Source: Glandiceps talaboti
Lineage: Eukaryota; Hemichordata; Enteropneusta; Spengelidae
Reading direction: 5' to 3'
Assembly (NCBI RefSeq): GCF_964340395.1
Contig: NC_135559.1
Coordinates: forward strand, 17,854,550-17,918,549
DNA length: 64,000 bases
A model generated the notes under the pieces. The model did no database searches. It saw only the letters and a list, made by a program, of their open reading frames with translations, and was not told where the DNA came from. Made by a program: the position numbers and the translations under genes. Below, one piece after another: positions 48,695 to 60,456 of this stretch (position 1 is the stretch's first letter; each line of letters begins with the position of its first letter).

Positions 48695-51600
48695 GCAAAA
48701 GTGAACTTGAAGGTTTCGTAATGGTAATCTTCATAGAGAGTTTATATAATATAATATAATATAATAGTTTTATTTCGAGAGCAAGCTCATAAACAAAATA
48801 AATTGCACGAACAACATAAAAAACAGACACAAAAAGACTAATTTACAGTACACATTTAAAAACATTCAATAAAGAATCTTCTCCAAAATTTACTATTAAA
48901 AATAACAAAATCTGACAACGATGCAGCAATTAAAATATTATTACTCTCTTTAAGTCTAAAATAAAATTTAGATTTCAGAATACGCTGCTTACTTTCAAAA
49001 GTCATAATGAAACTACGAACAAACATGTTAGAAATACTAACACGCCTCTTTATACCAAGTAAAATTCTAAAAGCATTATTGTACGCAACTCGTACATCAT
49101 TAAAACACTTACTGGTATAAACACTCCAAATATGCGAACAATACATTGACGAACAATGAGCTTGAAATAAAATACATTTAACAGAATATGAACAATTCCA
49201 AAAATTACGAATAAGAGTGTTAGCCTTGGCATAAAATGATCTCATTTGACGTCTGATATCGTCATTGTCATTACCGTCAGAATTAAAAATAACACCTAAA
49301 TACGAATGCTTGTTTACAAATGGGAGCACTGTATTGTTAAGCTTCACCTGAGGAATGTTCGAAATATTACATCTTGGTGGCATGATAGACAGGCATTTAG
49401 TCTTCTTGGGATTGAAAATAATATCGTGCTTCATAGCATATTTACAACACGTTTTTACAAGACTGTTGAGACATTTAACTGACGGACATATCAAAACAAT
49501 ATCATCAGCATACACGAGATGGTTAATACATTTACTTCCAAGGTGACAGCCAATCTTAGTCCCAGTTAGCGAGCTACTTAAACTATCAATATACACTGTA
49601 AAAAGACGAGGCGATAGAATGCCACCTTGTCTAACACCATTACTTATAGGAAATTGCTCAGACAAGACGGATCCCCATCTGATACAAAGTCGTTGATGCC
49701 GATACCAATAAACTAAAATTCTGACGATGAAAATAGGTACATTTCTGTCAAGCAATTTACGAAAAAGTGTCCAGTGGTTCACTCGATCAAAAGCCTTAGT
49801 GGCATCTAAAAAACACAGAAACACAGGCGTATTGTGACGGTTATAAAAGTCAATAATTTCTTTAAGTAAAAAGACACACATGTCGGTAGAGTGTCTTTCT
49901 TTAAACCCAAATTGGTAATAAGAGAATTATCACATTTACTGAGTATCATAATTTCATATAGTTTCGAGATGACGGTAGCAATGGCTATAGGACGGTAATT
50001 ACTTGCGTCGGTGACATCACCAGTTTTGTTTTTAAGAATAGGCACCAAAATAGTGTCCAACATACGAGACGGTAAATAACCATGAACGTGAGCAGCTGTA
50101 AACAAACATGAAAGCAAGATATGAAGGCGACCATTAGCATATTTAATTTGTTCAGCGGCAATACCATCTGGCCCTACTGCTTTCCCATTGGCCAAACTGT
50201 TCACACATTTACAAATATCGTCTGGTGTGACAATCATGCTATCAGAGAAGGTGATATCAGATATACCATTCCGAACATAACGTTCATTACTGTTGTTGGC
50301 CACAGATGACAAAAGACTGGCAAAATGATCACGCCACATATCTGCAATGTTATGGTGACCATTACAGCCGCCTACAGATGACGATAAGGGAGAAGACTTT
50401 TTGTTTCTACTGACAGTCTTCCAAAACTGTTTGCTGTTACCATTAGAGAGGTTTCTAGTCAGAGCATCAGCTTTCATTTTATTCTCATTGACTCTACATG
50501 CCTTTAAAGCATATTTAAACTTAGCGCGTGTTTTTCTCATAATTTCAAAAATGGGACCTTGGCGAGGACTACCATTATCCCTCCATAAAATAAATGCATC
50601 ACGAGCAATGGAATGAAACTCTTTAACATGATCATTCCATCCTGGAATTTGCTTTTTAGGGTTCTTAGAGTGGTTAGACCTCTTTACAGAAATACTATCA
50701 GACGCTGCAGACGACAAAGCATTAATAAAATCATTAATATAAAAGAAGTTAACCTAACTGGTTCTACTCGTCAGTATGAACTTGTCAGAAGGGAATAATA
50801 CACTTTCTGTTTTGTACACAACATGTTATTGACACTACAAATCACTACATCTCATCAGATTCCAGTTTCTATTATACACTAGTTATGGAAACCTAAAGTT
50901 CTCTAACATACCAGTGACTTTACTGTACATGCAATATTAATGCCCATAAACCAATGTTACGGGCCCATTTCTATGTGAAATGGGAAACTCATTTAAAACT
51001 TATATTAACTTTAGCTTCAAGAACTTTCGAAGCTTTGAAATATTACCTCAAAGGCTATGAATAACCTAAATATTGCCTTAAGAACCAAACATCCCCCGGA
51101 TCTGCTAGGGGAGACCCCTAAGACTCCCTCACCCTCAAAGGTCACTCATAATTTCAACCAACAATCAGACACACCAACCTTTTTTTATGTCATTAAACTT
51201 TTCTTAAGAATGTTCACCCTATACTAATTGGAGATGATATTGTCTTTTAATATGTGAAATGTTTGCCAAGATAGTCAAAAATTGCCGTAAAACTCCAAAT
51301 TTCCCTTACCAATGATACTACCATTAGATGTGCTGACCTTTACTATATAATGATTAAGAACATATTTCAACTCTATGAGTATGTAAGTTATATATAATAG
51401 TTTCTGATACTTGATGGTGCTGTCTTGGAAAGCTTGGAAATTAATGCCTGGAAGTGTCATAATAGCCTAAATGGGCTACAAGACCCCTGGGACACGCCCC
51501 ATACACAAGATGTGGACATATCCCAGTCTCAAGCTCTTCCCCCTATTATGTCTTACTGTCAAGATGCTATTAAACCTTATTTGAAAAATATGTCAACCCT
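48695..51600 (+). repeat. Dispersed repeat family C, copy split by a LINE
   Basis: The left part (AGTGAACTTGAAGGTTTCGT to TTTATA) and the right part (from AAAAGAAGTTAACC) are contiguous in the copy at 25715-26560. The LINE at 48747-50740 lies exactly between them. Confidence 0.8.
48747..50740 (-). mobile_element. Young 5'-truncated LINE (CR1/L2-like) with one frameshift
   Basis: Two long overlapping frames on the minus strand (50717-49806 and 49881-48856) cover the pre-RT region and complete RT. Motifs are NGKAVGPDGIAAEQIKY, NYRPIAIATVISKLYEI, FGFKERHSTD, DATKAFDRV, VRQGGILSPRLF, the catalytic YADD, and NPKKTKCLSIM. A single-base frameshift near 49915 separates them. The endonuclease is missing (5' truncation). 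The 3' end has GAAATAAAAC and an (ATTAT)n tail, as in CR1/L2-like elements. It is antisense to the propeller gene, in intron 4. Confidence 0.87.
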
Positions 51601-53787
51601 ACATATATCTGTATAGTTGCTTTTTTCATGTTGGTGTTGTCTTTTAAAGCTTAAAAGTTATTGCCTGAAAGTGTCTGACAAATCTCAAGATTGTCTATTA
51701 AGAGTAAAAAAGCTCAAGGACTCCTAGGAGGACCCCCACCCCCCAGGAGTGGTGTACATATTCCCTTCTCAAGGTTTCTCCCTATCTTTTACGGTATATA
51801 TGCTATTAAACTCTATTTTGAATATACTTACCCTGTGTTGTCAATAATTATGTGATAGTGCTATCCCAAAAAAGTCTAGTCAAGCAGTCCACATTGAGTC
51901 ACGGTCAAAAAATATATGTTATGTGAATATGTATAGGGGGGGGGGGGGGTCATCATGTTTTAGAATTAAGTGATAGGGGGTCAGCCTGTTTTTGATATTA
52001 CAGATAGAGGGGTTCAGTGACTGTTTGTCGGCTGGATGGCAAACTCCACCGGCTGCCCCCAGGCTGCAGAAACTGACCGGTCCCTTACTGTACGAGGGTA
52101 ATAGAATAAGTAATTTGCATAATACTCGATTTTCAACAATTACGTTATATAACAATTCCATAGTTGATGCTTCAAATTTCATGTAGATTGACTGGAAAAA
52201 ATACACTTGTTCTATATGTCCTACCAAATTGCAGTTTTCTGATGAAATGTAATACTTCATTTGCATAATATATGAATTTGGAAATTAGACACTGTCTGAC
52301 GTACTAAACTTGTTACTATAGCTTTTAAATCTAGCGAGTAATTTGTGTAATCAACGGTTTTTACAAATTAGGCATTATATGATTAATTCTAACAAGATGT
52401 AATTGTAGTAAGTCATTTGCATATGGAACCAATCAGGTGATATCTGAAAAGTGCAAGCTTACAATTCAATATAATTTGTTACATACACCGATAATAACAA
52501 AGAATATGTGTTCTCTATAGCCGGTTGATGTAATTTTTTAATTTTAATGAGTCATTTGCAAATAGCATGAAAATTACAAATTAATTTATGTATCATGTAT
52601 GGTAGCTCAGAATTTCATAATCTCATAATACGTGAAGGAACCAATCAAAAGGCTTACGGAAGACAGTCAGTTTACATCTGGTCTGTGAAGTTCGTCTGCT
52701 AAAAATGGTATTTAATGAGTTTTAAATAGTCTATGAAACCTTGTTCAGTGCTGTATGATGTTTATTGTCTTAACTCTATATAGGACACTGACTAATCGTC
52801 ACCAGCTGGCTCCTTTTAAGAATATACTATATACTTTTAATGTATAGACTTATAGTATAATTTTGGCTATACCTTTGTCAAGGACTTCAGAGCAGTAACG
52901 AAAGTTTTTTAAGAATCCTGATGTCATTTATAGACAACGTTTGTGGTTTTATAGAATCTGTTCAATATATATTATTGTAAATTACGTCGCTGCATTGATG
53001 ATATAGCAAGCGGAGTAAATCCCTCTGTTCTTCTATGCACTTCAGGCCCTGGCATTTTCTTATTTGTAAGAATTGCAAATACCGCAACGATTGTTTTTAC
53101 AGGCAATGATGGCAACAATCCTGACCATGATGTACATGATACACCCTCTGTAGACGACTCTGTTTTAGCAAGTCAATATCTTCGCGGTTCAAGGAATTTA
53201 CTCAATGTCCTTGCAGTGGGGGATGACCACTATCTATACAAAGGCCGACCATTGGGCGGAGGTGACTATGAGTTCACAGGTCCTCTGGAAGACTCTTGTT
53301 GTATCATTGACATTGAGGTTCTACCTGATGGTTCCCTCCTTGCTGTTTTACCAAGTTATGGTTTATCTAAGAACACAGCACTCGAGGGCAATGGTTGGTG
53401 GTCGGAGACCATTCCCAACAGCTGCTGTGTGATTGGCATCAGTGTTAATTTTACAAAAAATGGTGGACTTATAGGACTAGACACAGATAGGAATCTGATC
53501 TTTCGTCACGATTTATATATGCCATGGAGCATTCCTATTTCTAATGGTGGCAGTGTATTAAAGGTAGAAGCAATTGTGAATGGCGCAATCCTTGGTCTTG
53601 ATGGTGGACATCTTGTGGTGAGGGAGACAATAGACGGAGCCTGGATAAATCTCACTGATGATGTATATCAAAAGTCGATGCCAATTATTGATCTGTCAAT
53701 CACTAACGAAGGCTTTGCAATTCTCGAGCTTGGAGATGGTTCAAACGGCCAAGTCACCATGTTATCACTAACAATCGGAAACCTTCC
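51382..53787 (+). repeat. Tandem duplication, unit 1 (includes exon 5)
   Basis: About 2.4 kb running from GTAAGTTATATATAATAG through repeats, a 146-bp-family block and exon 5. Unit 2 repeats it from 53788 to about 58146, with an extra 1.86 kb inside. Matching intron and exon stretches look about 95-97% identical by eye, implying a recent event. Confidence 0.85.
52100..52600 (+). repeat. Degenerate ATTTGCAT repeat block in unit 1
   Basis: TAATTTGCATAAT, CATTTGCATAATAT and CATTTGCATATGG recur with AAATTAGGCATTATAT-type words, as in the 146-bp family. The same block is copied at 56465-56960 in unit 2. Confidence 0.6.
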
Positions 53788-53792
53788 TGTAG
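53103..53792 (+). CDS. Exon 5: propeller-like module, copy 1
   Basis: An ATTGTTTTTACAG acceptor and GTAG|GTAAGT donor give 690 bp, phase 1-1, about residues 307-536. An acidic linker (NDGNNPDHDVHD) and SQYLRGSRN are followed by four blade-like repeats. Recognisable words are DDHYLYKGRPL, SCCIIDIEVLPDGSLLAV, GWWSETIPNSCCVIGIS, GGLIGLDTDRNLIFRH, GAILGLDGGHLVVRE and GFAILELGDG. Sequons NFT (unique to this copy) and NLT support an extracytoplasmic location. An alternative acceptor at 53045 would add 19 hydrophobic residues in frame. The 3' end differs from copy 2: its last codons and donor derive from the duplication junction. Tectonin-like binding is inferred. Confidence 0.85.
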
Positions 53793-56700
53793 GTAAGTTA
53801 TAAATAATAGTTTCTGATACCTGATTGAGCTGTCTTGGAAAGCTTGGAAATTTTTGCCTGAAAGTGTCATAATAGCCTAAAATGGGCTACAAGAGTACAA
53901 AACCTCCAGAAGTTCTAGGGGGAGACCTAGACCCCCCCACACACACACACACACACACACGAGGTGCACATAATTTATCCCAGTCTCAAACTCTTCCCCT
54001 ACCCTCTTACTGTTAAGATGCTATTACTGTAAACTTTATTTTAAAAACTATTTCAACCCTATGAAGTTGATTTTTACATGTTGGTGTTGTCTTGTAACGC
54101 TTGGAAAATCATTGCCTGAAAGTGTCTGAATAGCCTGACAATGGGCTGATTTTTTATCATTTGTTTAGAAGCGTCGTGACGCATCGAAGCCGGGTCGACG
54201 GCATCTCGAGGACAGCATATTTTAGCCTACTATACGTACTCGTACTCGCGTCGCCTTTTATTTAATCTCGAATAAATATACTAGGTATTAGAATACCGTA
54301 CCCATGGGAAACTTCAAGAAGGCGTATCAGGACATGCAGTACCACAATACATTTGTTGGTACCATAGTACACTAATTGATTCGATTTGCTCCAAGCATAT
54401 GGAATCACGCTCCGAGCCTTGCATGGAACTGCGGCCGACCTAGTTTTGTTGTCCATATATAAAATGAGAGTGACCTGTAAATGTTTCACAGTTTTCGTTG
54501 TGGTCTTGTATTGTCACATGTTTGTCTTGTGAATGCAAGTTTGCAAATATTATTTTCGGCCAGGGATGTCTAGGGCGCGATACTCTAGTCCGAGTCTGAG
54601 ACCCATGTAAAACCTCAGAAACTCGCACTCGGATCGGACTGAACAGAAGTAGGGCTCATCGACGTGTTGGGGACTCGAATTATTGCGTGTTTTTATCACG
54701 GTGTACTTGTGATTATTATATATTTGAATATCGGTAGGTGGGTAGTGTTGTCAAGTTTCGCGGGCAGTCACCGCGGTCGCAGCAGTATTTATACGTAGGA
54801 TAGTTCCGGGAGTTCCGCCAATCAAAGCTGAAGTAGTGTATGTATGTATGGACTCGGAGAGCACATTCGGGTTGAATTTATCCACGTGTTGAAATAATCC
54901 ATATTTATTAATTAGATATATTGCAAAAGTCGTACAGAAATAATGTCTCTAACATCAAACCAAACACTGAGAAATTGGACCGAAGCGAACGTGTCTAATG
55001 ATATGCGATATCTAGTTGCAGACTTTCCCGATAACCATGTGCTGGGGTCACGACCTGGATTGCCGACGTCAATATTGTCCAATCATATATAATATCATAA
55101 ACACATCGCGATATTTGATTTGTTGGTTTCCTAAACTGTATACTTCGAATACCATGTTTAGTTACAACATTCTTCTATTGAATATTAAATAGGCTTGTTG
55201 TATGAAGTGATGTCGCAACAAGGGAAACCATACAAGTTTTCTTCCAGACGAGTTGCTAAAGTCATGTAAATGGAAAACACGAAACTCACGAAATTTCGTC
55301 ATTTTTTACAATTTTTATTGCTGATAATATGGGTATTCTAATAGCTAGTATATCTATTCGAGATGAAATATGTTTACTTTGTTACTAAATGCGCGGTTCA
55401 AAAGGCGACATCAGCGAGTACAAGTATAGTATGCTAAAATATGCCGTCGATGTGTCTCGTGTGGTGATGGTATTGTGATGCTTCTTATTGGCAAATAATA
55501 AAAAATCAGACAAATAAAAGTCACTGAATGTGAAACACGCGACATTACAAGTGTTTATGTATATCTAGTCTAGCCGTTTTGATTTATTTTGCCATTATAT
55601 GGGGACATGATATTTTAGCATTTATACTCACAGACACTGACAATTGGTCAGGAAATGTGAGTAAATATCAGTAAATGTTGGTTAATAAGACATGTAGACT
55701 GTAGTTTTTGCTACTCATGTCTGTTACAACCACTGGCAATGTATTTTTTCACAATGTTGTTGAGTTTTATTCACCTGTTGACTACGCTCATCATAGGCTA
55801 CGTGCTGTCTCTCTATGACGTCATAAAATCCTGTGGTCTAGGTGGGACCGGAAATATCCGAAAACTCTCGAAGTAAATCCGAAGGGAACTGACTAAAAAA
55901 AGGTCATTTTAAGGTGTTTGCAGACTCTTTTTTAAAGTTTTAAAACCAGAATACGTTTCACAAACATGTCGTCTAGCAAAATAGCAATAGTGATTGTGAG
56001 CATTTTGAATCACCTTTAAAACTTATTGCCTGAAAGTGTCTGAATAGTCTCAAGATTGCCTATTAAGAGTAAAAAAGCTCCAGGACTGCTAGGGGACCCC
56101 CCCCCCCCACATGAGAGGTGTACATATTCCCTTCTCAAGGTTTCTCCCTATCTTTTACGGTCTAAATGCTATTAAACTCCATTTTGAATATACTTACCTT
56201 GTGTTGTCAATAATTTTGTGATCGTGCTATCCCAGAATAGTCTAGTCAAGCAGTCCACATTGAGTCACGGTCAAAAAATACATGTTATGTGAATATGGTA
56301 TATGGGGGGTCATCATGTTTTAGAATTAAGTGATGGGGGCGTCAACCTGTTTTTGGTATTACAGATAGAGGGGTTCAGTGACTGTTTGTCGGCTGGATGG
56401 CAAACTCCACCAGCGGCCCCAAGGCTGGAGAAACTGACCGGTCCCTTACTTTAGGAGGGTAATAGAATAAGTAATTTGCATAATAATCGATTTTCAACAA
56501 TTACGTTATATTACAATTCCATAGTTGATGCTTCAAATTTCATGTACATTGACTGGAAAAAATACACTTGTTCTATATGTCCTACCAAATTGCAGTTTTC
56601 TGTTGAAATGTAATACTTCATTTGCATAATATATGAATTTGGAAATTAGGCACTGTCTGACGTACTAAGCTTGTTACTATAGCTTTTAAATCTAGTGAGT

Positions 56701-58146
56701 AATTTGTGTAATCAACGGTTTTTATAAATTAGGCATTATATGAATAATTCTAACAAGATGTAATTGTAGTAAGTCATTTGCATATGGAACCAATCAGGTG
56801 ATATCTGAAAAGTGCAAGCTTACAATTCAATATAATTTGTTACATACACCGATAATAACAAAGTATATGTGTTCTCTATAGCCGATTGATGTAATTTTTT
56901 AATTTTAATGAGTCATTTGCAGATCGCATGAAAATTACGAATTAAGTCATGTATCATGTATGGTAGCTCAGAATTTCATAATCTCATAATACGTGAAGGA
57001 ACCAATCAAAAGGCTTACGGTAGACAGTCAGTTTACATCTGGTCTGTGAAGTTCGTCTGATAAAAATGGTATTTAATGGGTTTTCAATATACTGTGAAAC
57101 CTTGTTGAGTGCTGTATGATGTTTATTGTCTTAACTCTATATAGGACACTGACTAATCGTCACTAGCTGGCTCCTTTTAAGAATATACTATACACTTTTA
57201 ATCTATAGACTTGTAGTATAAGTTTGGCTATACCTTTGTCAAGGAATTCAGAGCAGTAACAAAAGTTTTTTAAGAATCCTGTTGTCATTTATAGACAACT
57301 TTTGTGGTTTTATAGAATCTGTTCAATATATATTATTGTAAATTACGTCGCTGCATTGATGATATAGCAAGCGGAGTAAATCCCTCTGTTCTTCTATGCA
57401 CTTCAGGCCCTGGCATTTTCTTATTTGTAAGAATTGCAAATACCGCAACGATTGTTTTTACAGGCAATGATGGCAACAATCCTGACCATGATGTACCTGA
57501 TACACCCTCTGTAGACGACTCTGTTTTAGCAAGTCAATATCTTCGCGGTTCAAGGAATTCACTCAATGTCCTTGCAGTGGGGGATGACCACTATCTATAC
57601 AAAGGCCGACCATTAGGCGTGGGTGACTATGAGTTCACAGGTCCTCTGGAAGACTCTTGTTGTATCATTGACATTGAGGTTCTACCTGATGGTTCCCTCC
57701 TTGCTGTTTTACCAACTTATGGCCTATCTGAGAACACAGCACTCGAGGGCAATGGTTGGTGGTCTGAGACCATGCCCAACAGCTGCTGTGTGATTGGCAT
57801 CAGTGTTACAGAAAATGGTGGACTTATAGGACTAGACACAGATAGGAATCTGATCTTTCGTCACGATTTATATATGCCATGGAGCATTCCTACTTCTAAT
57901 GGTGGCAATGTATTAAAGGTAGAGGCAATTGTGAATGGCGCAATCCTTGGTCTTGATGGTGGACATCTGGTGGTGAGGGAGACAATAGACGGAGCCTGGA
58001 TAAATCTCACTGATGATGTATATCAAAAGTCGATGCCAATTATTGATCTGTCAATCACTAACGAAGGCTTTGCAATTCTCGAGCTTGGAGATGGTTCAAA
58101 CGGCCAAGTCACCATGTTATCACTAACAATCGGAAACCTTCCTGCT
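53788..58146 (+). repeat. Tandem duplication, unit 2 (includes exon 6)
   Basis: Its start (GTAAGTTATAAATAATAG at 53793) matches the start of unit 1 (51383) and its end is exon 6. It differs from unit 1 by an insertion between about 54146 and 56010, flanked by near-identical words of the type TTGCCTGAAAGTGTCTGAAT. Confidence 0.85.
54146..55509. mobile_element. 1.36-kb element with about 160-bp imperfect inverted ends
   Basis: The left end CTGATTTTTTATCATTTG and right end (reverse complement) CTGATTTTTTATTATTTG start matching arms. These continue through TCGACGGCAT, ATTTTAGC, ACTATAC, TCGCCTTTT, ATCTCGAAT and TATTAGAATAC in the same order. The interior has no open frame of note. It is a non-autonomous DNA-transposon or foldback candidate present only in unit 2. 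About 500 bp of unassigned sequence (55510-56010) follows. Confidence 0.6.
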
Positions 58147-58153
58147 TTCAAAG
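57464..58153 (+). CDS. Exon 6: propeller-like module, copy 2
   Basis: The same acceptor as exon 5; 690 bp, phase 1-1, about residues 537-766. It is nearly identical to exon 5. I count about ten replacement and six silent differences, one two-codon deletion (VTENG for VNFTKNG) and a distinct end (LPAFK before GTACTG). The SCC motifs, DGSLLAV turns and NLT sequon are kept, so the fold should be the same. This copy probably keeps the ancestral 3' end. Because either exon can be skipped without frameshift, the pair could be used together or alternatively. Confidence 0.85.
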
Positions 58154-58187
58154 GTACTGTGTCACTCAAACCCACTCACCTATCTGC

Positions 58188-58298
58188 TGTGTTGTGTTGT
58201 GTTGTGTTGTGTTGTGTTGTGTTGTGTTGTGGTGTGGTGTGGTGTGGTGTGGTGTGGTGTGGTGTGGTGTTGTGTTGTGTTGTGTTGTGTTGTGTTCA
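58188..58298. repeat. (TGTTG)n/(TGTGG)n pentanucleotide repeat
   Basis: TGTTG units, then TGTGG, then TGTTG again, starting 35 bp after the exon 6 donor. If the donor were missed, the frame would run into a Cys/Val-rich repeat translation and stop soon after. The rest up to 59239 holds nothing recognised. Confidence 0.9.
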
Positions 58299-59239
58299 TA
58301 AATATCCCTACTAATGACATTATTGATTACATTTACTTGTGCTGAAACCAAACACTTTTACCGTAATTGGGTTCACAGTAAATACTTTCATAAAACTAAT
58401 AATTTATTAGTTTATACTTGTCCTTAGCCGCATTTGAATATATGTTCTTGCGTTCTTACCAAATGACAAAGTTAGGGTTGACCCCGGGGCAGAAAGAACG
58501 GTCGGAATGTTATAAAACAGCTTTATACAACAGTTCCCTGAATTTAATAAGATAATTCCTCACATTGTTTTACAAAACATGTAAAACAAAAGGTATTTGT
58601 TGAAGATGTTGGAGATGAGCAGACATATTTGTTTGTAGAGCAAGTGAAAATATATGATTCACATTAATGATTGGACAGTTGAGCTTGGGTCCGGCTCTGC
58701 AAATGAATAAAGATATCTCTTAGGAGAGATTTCACAATATATTAATCTGGTATTATAAAAGCCTATACGGTAAGAGTTCTGCCATTGACTTGTTATACGT
58801 AGACAGATTTTATAATATATATACAATGTTTTAAGACAAAAATGACGAAAATGCGCACAAGTTCCTCAATACGCCCCCTTGAATTTCATGAGCTGGTGAT
58901 TTCCCTTTTTCCTTTACATGCGCGATTCGTATTCTCATACAAATTCACTGCTACTATTGTCGGCGATGTGCTCTATACATTGTTCAGATTTTATTTCTGA
59001 GTATGAGATATCGAAATTATTTATTTTACAATTAGTACTGAGTTGAACCTCATTTCGATCGATTGAGTTATCGCAGTGAGCAAAGCCGACGGTTAGGATG
59101 AAGTGACGGTATATATTCTTACAACTATTAATTAAAAATATCACTTCCTGATTTTTGTCGCATCATCTTAACTCCATATGCCCCAAATACTGCGACTGCG
59201 ATAATCATCAGTAATATGTATATGTATTTATTTTCATAG

Positions 59240-59269
59240 CGGGAGGATCTGACGACACTCCCGAGTCTG
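59240..59269 (+). CDS. Exon 7: 30-bp linker microexon
   Basis: A TATTTATTTTCATAG acceptor and GGTATGT donor enclose ten codons in phase 1-1. Joined in frame they give AGGSDDTPES, a flexible acidic stalk just before the membrane exon. Removing it would keep the frame, so it may be optional. Support comes from the splice sites and from consistent phase on both sides; its small size limits certainty. Confidence 0.6.
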
Positions 59270-59510
59270 GTATGTACAACTGTTTTCCGTAGACCAAGTC
59301 ATTTGTATTAAATAAACAATCAAGATCAGTGAGCCTAATCACAAGGTTTAAGGTTGAGATAGACACCAAAATGATAACACACAAACATCACTTACACCGT
59401 GTGGGCTCTTTATTTTAGTTAATGATATAAACAGTGACAGCATGCACACTACTACACAAGGTATAATTAATCAGTTGAAGTTCAAACAAAATATATGGTT
59501 ACCAACCAGT

Positions 59511-60456
59511 GAAAGTTGGTAGAATCTGTTAAAGTTTACAACTGATTTGATAAAATAAAGAACGAAAATCATTACATACATATTGTTAGATTACTAGAAT
59601 TGGTTTCCAACTTTGTCTCAACATTTGCTACAACATTGACAGGCATTGCTGAAGTTACACTAAAACTTAGATGTAATGTCACCAGGGTTCACACACTTAG
59701 CAGTTGCCTAGTCTGGAAATACTAGTCTCATGTATTTTGAATGATATAGCTATAATGGTAAGTAATTCTACTTTATACATGTGCATTTTTTCATAGTAAG
59801 TACATGAATTCATCACTCAAACACAAAATTGATGAGTATATATCCCTGAAATGAAAGCAAGACATGGTCAAGGAAAAGCAGACAACTGGTTGTATACAGT
59901 TGTCTATTCATTCAGGCAAACCCATTGACTGCTTGTTAGTATCCAACTGTGATACGATCCTAAAATCTGCAAGTAATTTACAGTACACTTACACAACTGG
60001 AGTAAACTTGGAGACTAACTATATGTATGTAAACATTATCATTCTTTATTTGTCGAATCGGAATAAATGCATACTCTATTCCCTATTTATATGTGCACCT
60101 AAAAATGCAGTCTATATATTTAAACAGTTATTTTGCATATTTATTTTCGATTTCCAGGGCTTTCCATAGGCAACTTTCCGGTGAAAATTGGTGAAATTTG
60201 TTAGATAAGATATACAAACAGCTATCCTCACTAGTGAAGCTCGGAATATTACTTTTGATGTACTCTCATGAACCATGTAGTACATAAATGTCTCGACATC
60301 ATTCCAGTCCCTAAATCCCTATAAGACTTACATGTTAAAAAACAAAACAAAAAAACATACGTACAGGGTAACTGCTTCAGTATATTGACTACATTTTTTA
60401 GGTATTTAATATCGGAAGAGTATGTGTCTAAACTTTAACAGATTCTACCAGCTTTC
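59511..60456. mobile_element. Possible MITE with 28-bp terminal inverted repeats
   Basis: GAAAGTTGGTAGAATCTG and the rest of the arm at 59511-59538 recur inverted at 60429-60456 with 27 of 28 matches. The 0.95-kb interior is AT-rich and non-coding. No target duplication is obvious. It lies in intron 7. The intron sequence 60457-61737 shows nothing else. Confidence 0.5.

Noticed and set aside
58154-58314. Extension of the exon 6 frame into a Cys/Val-rich C terminus
   Set aside because: It reads through the GTACTG donor into a TGTTG microsatellite. Splicing to exon 7 in phase is the better explanation.
60148-60210. Possible extra exon after CGATTTCCAG (LSIGNFPVKIG)
   Set aside because: It faintly resembles the TIGNLP end of exons 5 and 6, but it soon meets a stop and has no donor.
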